This document shows positions 51,992 through 60,859 of a stretch of 64,000 nt of DNA, in pieces; within the stretch, counting starts at the first letter, position 1; the number at the start of each line of letters is the position of its first letter. The position numbers and the translations under genes are program-made. The stretch covers positions 62,001 to 126,000 of the forward strand of contig CANQBP010000003.1 in NCBI GenBank assembly GCA_947589415.1, in the 5' to 3' direction. The notes under the pieces are model-generated. The model was not told the origin of the DNA. It was given only the letters and a program-made list of their open reading frames with translations, and did no database searches. Source of the stretch: an uncultured Clostridia bacterium (GTDB lineage: Bacteria; Bacillota; Clostridia; Oscillospirales; Acutalibacteraceae).

Positions 51992-53242
51992 ATGAAAGAT
52001 ATCAAAAATTTAAAGATAGCCGTTGCAGGAACAGGATATGTGGGGTTGTCGGTTGCTATTCTTCTTGCGCAGAACCATAAGGTTATGGCTGTGGATATTG
52101 TACCCGAAAAAGTGGAATTGATAAATAAAAGGAAGTCGCCGATTCAGGACGACTATATAGAAGAATATCTTGCAAACAGAAAACTTGACTTGACAGCAAC
52201 GCTTGATGCGGAGGCTGCTTATACCGATGCCGATTTTGTTGTGGTTGCAGCTCCGACTAATTATGATCCGGATAAAAATTTCTTTGATACATCGGCGGTC
52301 GAAGAGGTTATTGAACAGGTCATGAAATATGCGCCCGATGCCGTTATAGTGATAAAAAGTACCGTGCCGGTGGGATATACCGAGAATATACGAAAGAAAA
52401 CCGGGAACGGGAATATTATGTTCAGTCCCGAATTTTTGCGTGAATCAAAGGCATTGTATGATAATTTATATCCCTCAAGAATAATTGTAGGCGCCGATAT
52501 GTCGAACGAATATTTGAAAACGTCTGCGGAGATTTTTTCGAGTCTGCTCAAGGAAGGGGCAGAAAAGGAAGGAATAAACGTTCTTTTTATGGGTTCTACC
52601 GAGGCGGAGGCAGTTAAATTGTTCGCAAACACATATCTTGCCCTAAGGGTGAGCTATTTTAACGAGCTTGACACGTATGCGGAGATGAAAGGATTAGACA
52701 GCCGAAAAATTATTGACGGCGTTTGCCTTGATCCCCGTATAGGTACGTTCTATAACAACCCGTCGTTTGGTTACGGGGGATACTGTCTGCCGAAGGATAC
52801 AAAACAGTTATTGGCAAACTATGCCGAAGTACCCGAAAATCTTATACAGGCAATCGTTGAAAGCAACAGAACGAGAAAAGATTTTATAGCCGACCGTGTA
52901 TTGGAAATTGCGGGCGGTTACAAGTCTAACAGCAATTGGGATGCAAGTAAGGAGAAAGAAATCGTTGTGGGTGTGTACCGCCTAACAATGAAAAGCAACA
53001 GCGACAATTTCCGCCAAAGTTCAATACAGGGAATTATGAAGCGTGTGAAAGCGAAGGGTGCGGTAGTTATCGTATATGAACCTACGCTTGAAGACGGAAC
53101 AACGTTTTTCGGAAGTAAAGTCGTTAATGATTTGGAATTGTTTAAAAAGCAAAGTATGGTAATTGTGGCAAACAGGTATGATGTTTGCTTGAGCGATGTA
53201 AAAGAAAAGGTTTATACAAGAGATATATACTGGAGAGATTGA
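51992..53242 (+). CDS. UDP-glucose 6-dehydrogenase family protein
   Basis: Oxidises UDP-glucose (or a related UDP-sugar) to the uronic acid with two NAD. N-terminal Rossmann motif [16 protein letters not shown], the middle substrate region [20 protein letters not shown], and the catalytic-cysteine motif [19 protein letters not shown]. 416 aa. The GGGGG ribosome site is about 13 nt from ATG, rather far. Together with the epimerase it would supply acidic sugars for the polymer. Confidence 0.92.
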   Translation: MKDIKNLKIAVAGTGYVGLSVAILLAQNHKVMAVDIVPEKVELINKRKSPIQDDYIEEYLANRKLDLTATLDAEAAYTDADFVVVAAPTNYDPDKNFFDTSAVEEVIEQVMKYAPDAVIVIKSTVPVGYTENIRKKTGNGNIMFSPEFLRESKALYDNLYPSRIIVGADMSNEYLKTSAEIFSSLLKEGAEKEGINVLFMGSTEAEAVKLFANTYLALRVSYFNELDTYAEMKGLDSRKIIDGVCLDPRIGTFYNNPSFGYGGYCLPKDTKQLLANYAEVPENLIQAIVESNRTRKDFIADRVLEIAGGYKSNSNWDASKEKEIVVGVYRLTMKSNSDNFRQSSIQGIMKRVKAKGAVVIVYEPTLEDGTTFFGSKVVNDLELFKKQSMVIVANRYDVCLSDVKEKVYTRDIYWRD

Positions 53243-53249
53243 TGAGCAT

Positions 53250-53717
53250 ATGAAAAAGAAAAAGAAAGAAAAACCGACACTTTGTCTGGTATCCTCTTCG
53301 GGGGGGCATTGGGAACAGCTCCAAAAGTTAAGACCGCTTATAGAAAAATATGACGGTTTTATGGTTACGGAAAAAACCGAATTTGAAGCAGATGCAAAAT
53401 ATCTTATGATACAAACGGATTTGAAGGATAAGCTGATGATACCCAAAATGATAGTGAACGGGTTTCGTGCGCTTAAGATTTGGATAAAGGAAAAGCCGGA
53501 TTTTGTGATAACTACCGGTACAATGGTCGCATACCCTTTCTATTTGCTCGCAGTTATGATGCGCAAAAAGATAGTTTTTATAGAAACTTTCGGCAGAGCC
53601 GATATGCCGACGGTTGCGGGCAGACTTATGGAAAAGCATACCGATTTGTTTATCGTTCAGTGGGAATCACAAGTAAAACATTATAAGAAAGCAATATACG
53701 GCGGTTGTTTGTATTAA
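53250..53717 (+). CDS. Alg14/PssD-like membrane subunit of a split glycosyltransferase
   Basis: 155-residue protein with the Alg14 pattern: CLVSSSGGHWEQLQKLRPLI at the N-terminus, a hydrophobic region YPFYLLAVMM and IVFIETFGRADMPTVAGRLM. Such proteins bind the membrane and recruit the catalytic Alg13-like partner, encoded 18 nt downstream. The pair usually adds the second sugar to a lipid-linked intermediate (as Cps14F/Cps14G). It follows the dehydrogenase by 7 nt. Confidence 0.88.
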   Translation: MKKKKKEKPTLCLVSSSGGHWEQLQKLRPLIEKYDGFMVTEKTEFEADAKYLMIQTDLKDKLMIPKMIVNGFRALKIWIKEKPDFVITTGTMVAYPFYLLAVMMRKKIVFIETFGRADMPTVAGRLMEKHTDLFIVQWESQVKHYKKAIYGGCLY

Positions 53718-53735
53718 AAAATGGAGGTTGGAGTA

Positions 53736-54230
53736 TTGATATTTGTTACAGTAGGATCAAGAAACTATCCTTTTGACCGATTATTTATTAAATTAGATGA
53801 ATTGTATGAAAAGAAAATACTTACAGATAAAATGTTCGCACAAATCGGTACTTCAAAATATCAACCTAAATATTACGAATATAAGGATTTTATCTCACAA
53901 GATGAATTTCTTGAAAAGATAAATGAGGCGGATATAGTTGTGAGCCACGGTGCTTCCGGTTCGATTATGAAAGCACTGAATGCCGGAAAAAAAGTTATTG
54001 CCGTAACAAGATTGGAAAAATACGGTGAGCATATCAATGACCATCAGATACAAAACAATGAAGCGTTCAGTTCAAACGGGTATGTTCTTATGGCTGATAC
54101 GGAGCTTTCTGACCTCGGCGAATGCTTTGCCAAAATATATAATGGCAGTGACGGATTGAGAAAATGGGAAAATACCGATCCGAATCGTATTATCAATATG
54201 ATCGATGATTTCATATGTAATAATTGGTGA
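53736..54230 (+). CDS. Alg13/PssE-like catalytic subunit of a split glycosyltransferase
   Basis: Completes the GT-B enzyme. Motifs: IFVTVGSRNYPFDRL at the N-terminus, ADIVVSHGASGSIMKALNAG and IAVTRLEKYGEHINDHQIQN, the family's UDP-sugar site. TTG at 53736 after GGAGG gives the canonical N-terminus (164 aa); the ATG at 53721 overlaps that ribosome site. Transfer of a hexose or hexuronic acid is inferred. Confidence 0.9.
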   Translation: MIFVTVGSRNYPFDRLFIKLDELYEKKILTDKMFAQIGTSKYQPKYYEYKDFISQDEFLEKINEADIVVSHGASGSIMKALNAGKKVIAVTRLEKYGEHINDHQIQNNEAFSSNGYVLMADTELSDLGECFAKIYNGSDGLRKWENTDPNRIINMIDDFICNNW

Positions 54231-54314
54231 CGATAGGGCAGCTTGTGTTCGAGTGTGTTTTGAATGAAGTGTGTCGGGAATTAGACAGGAAATAAGTTTT
54301 TAGGAGAATGAATT

Positions 54315-56528
54315 GTGGGCTTTGTAGAAATTGAACAAACAGGAAAGAGAGTATTGGAACAGTTCCCCGTTGTAAAACGCTCAGCCAAAAGAGTATATCA
54401 GCTTTTTAGTGTTGCGACCTCAAATGAGAAGTTTAAATCCGAGGGGAATGTTGTAAGAGTAACACCGGACGATAAATTTGAATATTTTTACGGATATTAC
54501 GATAAATCGCCCTGGGATGCAGATGACCGCTATATGATATGTCTGAAGGTAAAGCAGGCATACAAGTCTGTTGCACCTGCCGAGCCGGGAATTGTCGGAC
54601 TTATAGATACACACGACAACAATCGTTTTTATGAAATAGGTATGACACATTCTTGGAATGTTCAGCAGGGTTGTATGGCCCAGTGGCTTGGGCCTGATTT
54701 TAAGAGCCGTATTATTTATAATGATTTCAGGGACGGAGCTTACTGCTCGGTCATATATAATGTTGCCCTTAAAAAAGAGGAAAAAGTATTGCCTATTCCC
54801 GTATATGACGTTGCAAAAGACGGCAGTTTTGCTTTGAGTCTTGATTTTTCAAGACTCCACCGTATGCGCCCCGGTTACGGGTATTCCAACATTCCGGATA
54901 GGACAGCCAAAGAATTGTGTCCCGACAGCCCGTGCATAAGGAAAGTGGATCTGAAAACGGGTAAGGTCGAGGATTTGTTTAATTATACCGATTTTGCATC
55001 TTTTGAACCCGACGAGAGCATGACGGGAGCAAAGCATAAGGTCAACCACATTATGATAAGCCCCAACGGAAAAAGATTTATGGTACTTCATAGGTGGTTT
55101 CAAAACGGCAGAAAGCATACACGTCTTGTCACGGTTAATGTAGATAAGACGGATATGTATAATTTAAGCGACGATGTTTTTGTTTCCCACTGCTATTGGA
55201 AAAATGATAACGAAATTCTTTCATTCCTGCGTAAGAATGAAAGCGGCGACCATTATTACCTTATGAAGGACAAAACTCATGAGTATCAGCTGCTTTGGAA
55301 AGAACTTAATACAGACGGACATTGCAGTTATTCTCCCGACGGCAAATTTGTTATAACCGATACGTATCCTAACAGAAAGCGTATTGCCTCGATATATCTT
55401 TGCAGCGATACGGAGAATACATCAAAGAGAGTTGCCCGTGTTTTTGCGCCGTTCCGTTATGATAATGATTGCAGATGTGATCTGCATCCGAGGTGGAACC
55501 GTTCCGGTGACAAGATATGTTTCGACTCGGTGCATGAGGGCAGAAGGGCGCTGTATGTGATTGATATTTCTAAATTGACAAGGGAAGAAGCTCCTGCGCC
55601 GGACATGAGTGTTAGTGTCGTTATTCCCACGCATAACAGAGCTGATCTGCTTCCGAGAGCCGTGAGGAGCGCACTTTCTCAAACATATCCCGTTAAAGAA
55701 GTTATAGTCGTTTCCGACGGTTCGGAGGACGATACCGACAAGGTTATGGAAGAATTGTGCGCAGAAGATCCGAGAGTGCAGTACGTTTCGTATCACCCGA
55801 ATAAAGGCGGAAATTATGCACGTAATATGGGAATAAAAAAATCGCAGGGCGATGTTGTTGCTTTTCTTGATGACGATGATGAGTGGCACGAGGACAAAAT
55901 ATACAGGCAGCTTTCACTAATGTCATCGGATGAAAATATAGGTATAGTATGTACGGCTATAAACAATATCCATGTTTCGGAAAATGTTTCCAATGTTTTT
56001 ATCCCGCCTGCTCCGTATGATTGTGAAAAGGAAATCCTCCTTAAAAACTGTATAGGTTCTACAACAACGGCAATGGTAAGACGAAAGGTCTTTGAACAGG
56101 TAGGAATGTTCGATGAAAAATTACCCGCTCTTCAGGATTACGATATGTGGGTAAGGATCTGTCAGAAATATAAGGTAGGCGTTGTTGACGTACCGTGCGT
56201 GGATTATTATAACTATGAAAACAGTTCGCAGATTTCGGGAAATACCAAAAAATATATTGAGGCCGAAAGGGCAATCACAACAAAATATGATAAGCTGATA
56301 GAGAATTTGTCACGTTCTGAAAAGGCGAAAAGAAAAAGCTATTTTGATATACTGATTTCAAAAAAAGGAATGCGAAACGGGGAGGCATCAATAGCGATAA
56401 AATACGGGGTTCGTTCGTTTTTTGTCCGTCCCGGTAAAAGTACGTTGATGTGTATGTGTGCATCGTTCGTACCGTACAAGGTTTCATTGAAAATTCGTCG
56501 GAAAGTATTGAAAAAAGGTTTGAATTAA
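54315..56528 (+). CDS. Fusion of a beta-propeller-like domain and a family 2 glycosyltransferase
   Basis: 737 aa. Residues about 55-425 show repeated blade-like units (YYDKSPWDADDRYMICLKVK, KVNHIMISPNGKRFMVLHRW, WNRSGDKICFDSVHEGRRAL), like TolB or oligogalacturonate-lyase-type propellers. Residues about 433-680 are a GT2 GT-A domain: SVVIPTHNRADLLPRAVRSA, ARNMGIKKSQGDVVAFLDDD (DxD-type metal site) and LQDYDMWVRICQKY. No signal peptide is seen, so both halves are cytosolic. Start GTG with AGGAG. The propeller could position the polymer or a partner; this is inference. Confidence 0.8.
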   Translation: MGFVEIEQTGKRVLEQFPVVKRSAKRVYQLFSVATSNEKFKSEGNVVRVTPDDKFEYFYGYYDKSPWDADDRYMICLKVKQAYKSVAPAEPGIVGLIDTHDNNRFYEIGMTHSWNVQQGCMAQWLGPDFKSRIIYNDFRDGAYCSVIYNVALKKEEKVLPIPVYDVAKDGSFALSLDFSRLHRMRPGYGYSNIPDRTAKELCPDSPCIRKVDLKTGKVEDLFNYTDFASFEPDESMTGAKHKVNHIMISPNGKRFMVLHRWFQNGRKHTRLVTVNVDKTDMYNLSDDVFVSHCYWKNDNEILSFLRKNESGDHYYLMKDKTHEYQLLWKELNTDGHCSYSPDGKFVITDTYPNRKRIASIYLCSDTENTSKRVARVFAPFRYDNDCRCDLHPRWNRSGDKICFDSVHEGRRALYVIDISKLTREEAPAPDMSVSVVIPTHNRADLLPRAVRSALSQTYPVKEVIVVSDGSEDDTDKVMEELCAEDPRVQYVSYHPNKGGNYARNMGIKKSQGDVVAFLDDDDEWHEDKIYRQLSLMSSDENIGIVCTAINNIHVSENVSNVFIPPAPYDCEKEILLKNCIGSTTTAMVRRKVFEQVGMFDEKLPALQDYDMWVRICQKYKVGVVDVPCVDYYNYENSSQISGNTKKYIEAERAITTKYDKLIENLSRSEKAKRKSYFDILISKKGMRNGEASIAIKYGVRSFFVRPGKSTLMCMCASFVPYKVSLKIRRKVLKKGLN

Positions 56529-56543
56529 ATCTGTGGGGTAAAT

Positions 56544-57467
56544 ATGAAACTTAAAAATATCCAAAGGCTTCGTTTGCCGTACCGTTTCAAAATAAAATTT
56601 TTATGGGGAGCGTTGATTCGTCTTACCTCGTTTTTGGAAAACAGAGCAGTTGATAAAATAAAACCCCAAAAGATCAATGACGGTTTGAACGAGGACAAAG
56701 AGAAGGTAATTGTTTCTCTTACATCTTTTCCTGCAAGAATTAACAGGGTTAGTAAATGCATAAAAACTTTACTAAATCAAGATGCACATATTGACGGGAT
56801 ATATTTGTGGCTTGCGGAGGAACAGTTTCCCGACAGGAAACTGCCCGAAGAATTGGAGTCTTTGTGCAGGTACGGATTAAAAATTAGATACTGCGAAGAT
56901 TTAAGGTCACATAAAAAATATTATTATACTATGCTCGAAGAGCCCGATGCGATTGTGATAACTGTTGATGATGATATTTTGTATCCGGAAGATACCGTGG
57001 ACAGACTTATGAAATATCATAGGCTTTACCCTGATGCCGTGATATGTAATAACGGCAGGTGGATAGAATGTGAGGACGGAAAATATGTCCGTTATAAGCA
57101 TTGGAAACGTTACCAGCCTATGAAGTGCAGAGAACCGTCGGCTTCCGTGCTGCCGATAGGTATGGGGGCGGTTCTGTATCCGCCGAACTCTTTGGATAAA
57201 GAAAAATTGTTTGATAAAAAGATGATAATGGAACAGGTATTATATACCGACGATTTGTGGTTAAAATATATGGCTGCAATAAACGGAACGAAAGCGCTGA
57301 TGACCTCTCATTATTCTAAGCCGTTTGTTGAGATATCGGGCAATGATCCCGATTATTCTTTAAAAAAAATAAATGTGGATAAGGGAAATAATGACGAGGT
57401 TCTTAAATTGCTCGATTCCATCTATCCGGAGGTAGTTAAATGTATTCAGCAGGAGGAAAAGAGTTAA
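56544..57467 (+). CDS. Glycosyltransferase (GT-A fold, capsule synthesis type)
   Basis: 307 aa. KVIVSLTSFPARINRVSKCI opens a GT-A fold and VITVDDDILYPEDTVDRLM gives the metal-binding acidic motif. Later PIGMGAVLYPPNSLD and YTDDLWLKYMAAINGTKALM resemble acceptor-site blocks of related capsule transferases. The N-terminal 25 basic residues may touch the membrane. Sugar specificity is unknown. Its end overlaps the next gene by 28 nt. Confidence 0.8.
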   Translation: MKLKNIQRLRLPYRFKIKFLWGALIRLTSFLENRAVDKIKPQKINDGLNEDKEKVIVSLTSFPARINRVSKCIKTLLNQDAHIDGIYLWLAEEQFPDRKLPEELESLCRYGLKIRYCEDLRSHKKYYYTMLEEPDAIVITVDDDILYPEDTVDRLMKYHRLYPDAVICNNGRWIECEDGKYVRYKHWKRYQPMKCREPSASVLPIGMGAVLYPPNSLDKEKLFDKKMIMEQVLYTDDLWLKYMAAINGTKALMTSHYSKPFVEISGNDPDYSLKKINVDKGNNDEVLKLLDSIYPEVVKCIQQEEKS

Positions 57468-58705
57468 AAGTCAAAGTAAACAGGGTGTTGCTGTTGCTGT
57501 TGATAGTCGGAGGATACTGGTACAGATTATTTGAAGTTTCACCGACGCTGCTCGGTCATAGCCGATTGTACAGTATATTGGCGGTTTTTGTTTTTGTTGT
57601 ACTCCTTACACAAAGGAGTACATATTTAAAGTTCAAGGCTGCGATAAAACGGAAAAATAAATTATCGTCAACGTTTTTTGCGTATTTGTTGATTGTGCTG
57701 TATGCCGCTGTTTCGGTATTTTGGGCGTATTCCCGTCATAATGCCATGATTGGAGTTGTTGCCTATCTTACGACCGGGTTGGTAATATTTGAGGCAGCGA
57801 TACTGATAAATGATATTTCGGACTTTTATTTTTGCTGTAAAGTGTTGACTTTCAACGTTTTTATCATAGCCGCCATGGCAGTTTATGAATGTTTAACAGG
57901 CAGTTATATATTTTCCCTGACTTCTTCAGTGGGAGTTTTACAATGGATGTATGCAGGTTTACATTCCCCGATAGTGCAATATAACCACCCCAACAACCTT
58001 TCAACGGTATTACTGTTGTCTTATCCTTTTTGTGTTATAGCATTGCGCAGAGGTAAAACAAAGCATACATTGGCTTTGATATTTCTTACGATAGTTCTTT
58101 TTGTTATAATAGTAGCCTCTAATTCAAGATTTGCATTGGCAGTATTTGTGTTGTATTTTGTGTTTTCAATATTTTTTCTCGGAAATAAAAAGAAAAGATA
58201 TTTATACGTGGTCATGCTGGTTTTGTTGGGGTTGTTTGCATTGATATATATGAACTCTATACTTAGCAGCATAGAATTTCAAGCTATGGGTTTAAGTGAT
58301 GAAGCAAGACCTGTGATATGGAAAAATGCATTGAACAATTTTGTTAATTCCGGCGGATTGGGAGTCGGGGTAGGAAATGCCGAAACGGTCAATGCAATGA
58401 CTGCTCATGCGGATTATATCGGAAGACCGTGTCATAACCAGATATTGGAAATACTTGAAGAGCTGGGCGTGTTCGGTTTGTTGGTTTGGCTGGTATGGTA
58501 TGTTAATACATTTAAAAATTCGTACAGGGTGTTTAAAACCGAACGAAATACAGCAAGTATCAATGTGTTTATCTTTGTAATAATCTTTGTGCTTATGACG
58601 ATACAGCAATCATCAATGCTCGGTTCATATTCCGTATGGCTGCCGTTTGGAATAGTTATCGGTTTTTGTAATTTACAGGAAAGAAAAATTATCAAGGGGA
58701 AATGA
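57440..58705 (+). CDS. O-antigen ligase/Wzy-like polysaccharide polymerase
   Basis: Integral membrane protein with about ten to twelve hydrophobic helices. A large external loop carries QYNHPNNLSTVLLLSYPFC, then GGLGVGVGNAETVNAMTAHA and GRPCHNQILEILEELGVFGL, the WaaL/Wzy signature with a conserved His. It would polymerise or ligate the repeat units outside the membrane. ATG at 57440 follows GGAGGT and lies inside the preceding gene, indicating coupled translation. Confidence 0.87.
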   Translation: MYSAGGKELKVKVNRVLLLLLIVGGYWYRLFEVSPTLLGHSRLYSILAVFVFVVLLTQRSTYLKFKAAIKRKNKLSSTFFAYLLIVLYAAVSVFWAYSRHNAMIGVVAYLTTGLVIFEAAILINDISDFYFCCKVLTFNVFIIAAMAVYECLTGSYIFSLTSSVGVLQWMYAGLHSPIVQYNHPNNLSTVLLLSYPFCVIALRRGKTKHTLALIFLTIVLFVIIVASNSRFALAVFVLYFVFSIFFLGNKKKRYLYVVMLVLLGLFALIYMNSILSSIEFQAMGLSDEARPVIWKNALNNFVNSGGLGVGVGNAETVNAMTAHADYIGRPCHNQILEILEELGVFGLLVWLVWYVNTFKNSYRVFKTERNTASINVFIFVIIFVLMTIQQSSMLGSYSVWLPFGIVIGFCNLQERKIIKGK

Positions 58706-58708
58706 TTG

Positions 58709-59803
58709 ATGAATCCAAAGGTACACATACTGACGTTCCATAATGCTTTGAACTATGGAGCGGTTCTTCAATGCTATGCGCTGTACAAGACGATTTCGGG
58801 ATTTGCTGATGTCGATGTTGTTGATTACAGATCAGATAAGATTGAAGAGAGATATAAATTGTTTTCAAAATCCAAATCGTTGAAATTCAATTTATACAGA
58901 TTTATAACATACAATAAGATTTTGAAGAAAAGAAAGCTCTTTAATTCGTTTATAGATAAAAATATAGAGCTTACACCAAAATACGATAAGGCATCGGTGT
59001 ATAACGGAAATTGGAATAAAAACGACAAATTTTGTGTTGGGAGCGATCAGGTATGGAATACCGTGCTTTCGCAGGGCGACGATACATATATGCTTGATTT
59101 TGCGCCGAACGGTTCTGTTAAGTTTTCTTATGCTGCAAGCGTAGGTTTCGATATAGACGAGGAAAGTGCCGGCTACTTTACCGATAAGCTCGCCGATTTT
59201 ACGGCGGTTTCGGTAAGAGAAAAAACGCTGTACGAATCTTTTGTAAAATACAATATAAAATGTTCAAGACACGTTGATCCTGTTTTCTTGTTAGACAAAA
59301 AAGACTGGGAAGATGTCAGTTCACCGTGTGAGCTTGACAATCAAAAATTTGTTTTGGTCTATCTCCTCCAGAAGTCGGACATAATGCTCGAAAAGGCGAA
59401 AAAATACGCAAAATCAAGGAATATGCCGATATATTCCGTTTCTATGGCATTAAAGAGGGATAAGGACATAAATTATTTAGATGTGTGCAGTCCCGAACAT
59501 TTTATCAGGTTATTTTTAAAAGCAGATACCGTATTTACAAATTCGTTTCATGGAATTTCGTTTTCTATACTGTTTAATAAGCATTTTTACTATGAGCTTC
59601 AAAGAAACGGTATAAAGACCAACAGCCGTTTATCGGATATTATTGAGATGTTCGGCTTGGAAAATCAAAATCTTGATAATTATGATGCCGCAGGTTTATC
59701 CGAAAATATAGATTATGAACGTGTTAATTCTATTATTCGTTCGGAGGCCGATAAATCAGTGGATTATTTGAAAAAAGTTATATGTGCGCAGAGCGGACTT
59801 TAA
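58709..59803 (+). CDS. Polysaccharide pyruvyl transferase family protein
   Basis: Adds a ketal pyruvate to a sugar in the polymer (CsaB/WcaK-type). 364 aa with ILTFHNALNYGAVLQCYALY, KFCVGSDQVWNTVLSQGDDT, SYAASVG, SVREKTLYE and TNSFHGISFSILFN, all hallmark blocks. AAGGGGA before ATG at 58709. It is the last gene of the operon, before a terminator. It gives the polymer an acidic decoration along with the uronic acids. Confidence 0.9.
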   Translation: MNPKVHILTFHNALNYGAVLQCYALYKTISGFADVDVVDYRSDKIEERYKLFSKSKSLKFNLYRFITYNKILKKRKLFNSFIDKNIELTPKYDKASVYNGNWNKNDKFCVGSDQVWNTVLSQGDDTYMLDFAPNGSVKFSYAASVGFDIDEESAGYFTDKLADFTAVSVREKTLYESFVKYNIKCSRHVDPVFLLDKKDWEDVSSPCELDNQKFVLVYLLQKSDIMLEKAKKYAKSRNMPIYSVSMALKRDKDINYLDVCSPEHFIRLFLKADTVFTNSFHGISFSILFNKHFYYELQRNGIKTNSRLSDIIEMFGLENQNLDNYDAAGLSENIDYERVNSIIRSEADKSVDYLKKVICAQSGL

Positions 59804-59806
59804 ACA

Positions 59807-59863
59807 AATACGCTCCCCCGAAAGAGTCAGTACAAATACTGATAACCAACGGGGGAGCGTATT
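59807..59863. terminator. Terminator between the polysaccharide operon and tRNA-Leu
   Basis: AATACGCTCCCCC pairs with GGGGGAGCGTATT and encloses a smaller hairpin (CAGTA/TACTG). It ends the operon and may also end the convergent tRNA transcript. Confidence 0.85.
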
Positions 59864-59874
59864 TTACGCGAAAA

Positions 59875-59960
59875 TGCCGGTGACCGGACTTGAACCGGTA
59901 CGGTATGTTACTACCGAGGGATTTTAAGTCCCTTGCGTCTGCCTATTTCGCCACACCGGC
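59875..59960 (-). tRNA. tRNA-Leu (anticodon UAA)
   Basis: 86 nt with a long variable arm. On the minus strand: acceptor GCCGGTG/CACCGGC, anticodon stem AGGGA/TCCCT with loop CTTAAAA, T stem ACCGG/CCGGT, discriminator A, no encoded CCA. Confidence 0.95.
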
Positions 59961-59987
59961 ACGTTAAAATATTTCGACTACTCGTAT

Positions 59988-60016
59988 ATGATAGCATTTT
60001 CGGATAAAAAAATCAA
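59988..60016 (-). promoter_or_regulatory. tRNA-Leu promoter
   Basis: Minus strand TTGATT (60016-60011), 17 nt, TATCAT (59993-59988). Confidence 0.7.
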
Positions 60017-60298
60017 GTCTTTTATTAAATAATTATCGAAAAATTAAATTGCAATATAGGATACAAGTGAAATTAAGCAAGTACTTAGCAGAAAATTTGT
60101 TAAAGATTCTTATGGGATAGTTATTGCTCTGATTTTCAATCATCTGATTAGCTTATTTGCGTTTTATGCTTTTTGTACTTTTGGCGGAGGTAAAAAAATA
60201 AAAATACCGTTGATATTTTTGCGAAAGACGACAAATATAAATTCGGAAGATATTGTTATGTGTATTTTTACTAAAAAATATGCGGGCAGCACAATAAA
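60017..60298. other. AT-rich intergenic region, nothing identified
   Basis: About 280 nt between tRNA-Leu and the coiled-coil gene; no coding frame or RNA recognised. Confidence 0.4.
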
Positions 60299-60332
60299 AA
60301 AGCGGAAGCCTTTTTAAACAGGTATCCGCTTT
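60299..60332 (-). terminator. Terminator after the coiled-coil gene
   Basis: AAAGCGGA pairs with TCCGCTTT; the minus-strand exit is rich in T (TTTTTATTGTG). Confidence 0.7.
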
Positions 60333-60381
60333 AATTTATGCCTGTTGTCATGTGCATTTGCCGTGCGACATATAAATTCGA

Positions 60382-60765
60382 TTATACAGCCTCTGTTTCC
60401 GCCATGAAAGGAATTTGTATAATAGCTGCTGCCCGTTCACTGAAATCGACAATCTCATTAACGGCGGTTCTTGTAACCAATGTAAATTCTTTAAGATCTT
60501 CAACATCGGATTTCAGTTCTGCAACCTGATTTTCGACCGAAGCCACTTTGACCTTGAGTTCATCTACACCAAACCTAAGATCGGCAATGGTTGATTTCAT
60601 TTCCGCAACGTCCTGCCTTATGGGGTCAAGTTCGGTGCGTATAATATTTTCTACCATAGGCTCAACGGTAACTTTTACAATTTCCATAATACTCTCTCGG
60701 AGCGAGTTCTCAACCGTTTCCTTCACAGCTCCTTTAACGGCAATCAGTAATTCGGAATTATCCAT
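60382..60765 (-). CDS. Small coiled-coil protein (127 aa)
   Basis: Almost entirely helical. Residues about 45-95 show heptad repeats (DVAEMKSTIADLRFGVDELK, KVASVENQVAELKSDVEDLK), so it should oligomerise as a coiled coil. It has no membrane segment and no known motif. GGAGG precedes the ATG. Function is unknown; phage tail-fibre-like or tropomyosin-like trimer regions look similar, but nothing phage-related is nearby. Confidence 0.65.
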   Translation of the reverse strand: MDNSELLIAVKGAVKETVENSLRESIMEIVKVTVEPMVENIIRTELDPIRQDVAEMKSTIADLRFGVDELKVKVASVENQVAELKSDVEDLKEFTLVTRTAVNEIVDFSERAAAIIQIPFMAETEAV

Positions 60766-60859
60766 TGTTTTCGCCTCCGACGTTTTAGTTTCCTTATCTG
60801 CACAGATAGTATTTTATCACCATTTCGTACCAAAATCAAGGGCAATAATACAATAAATA

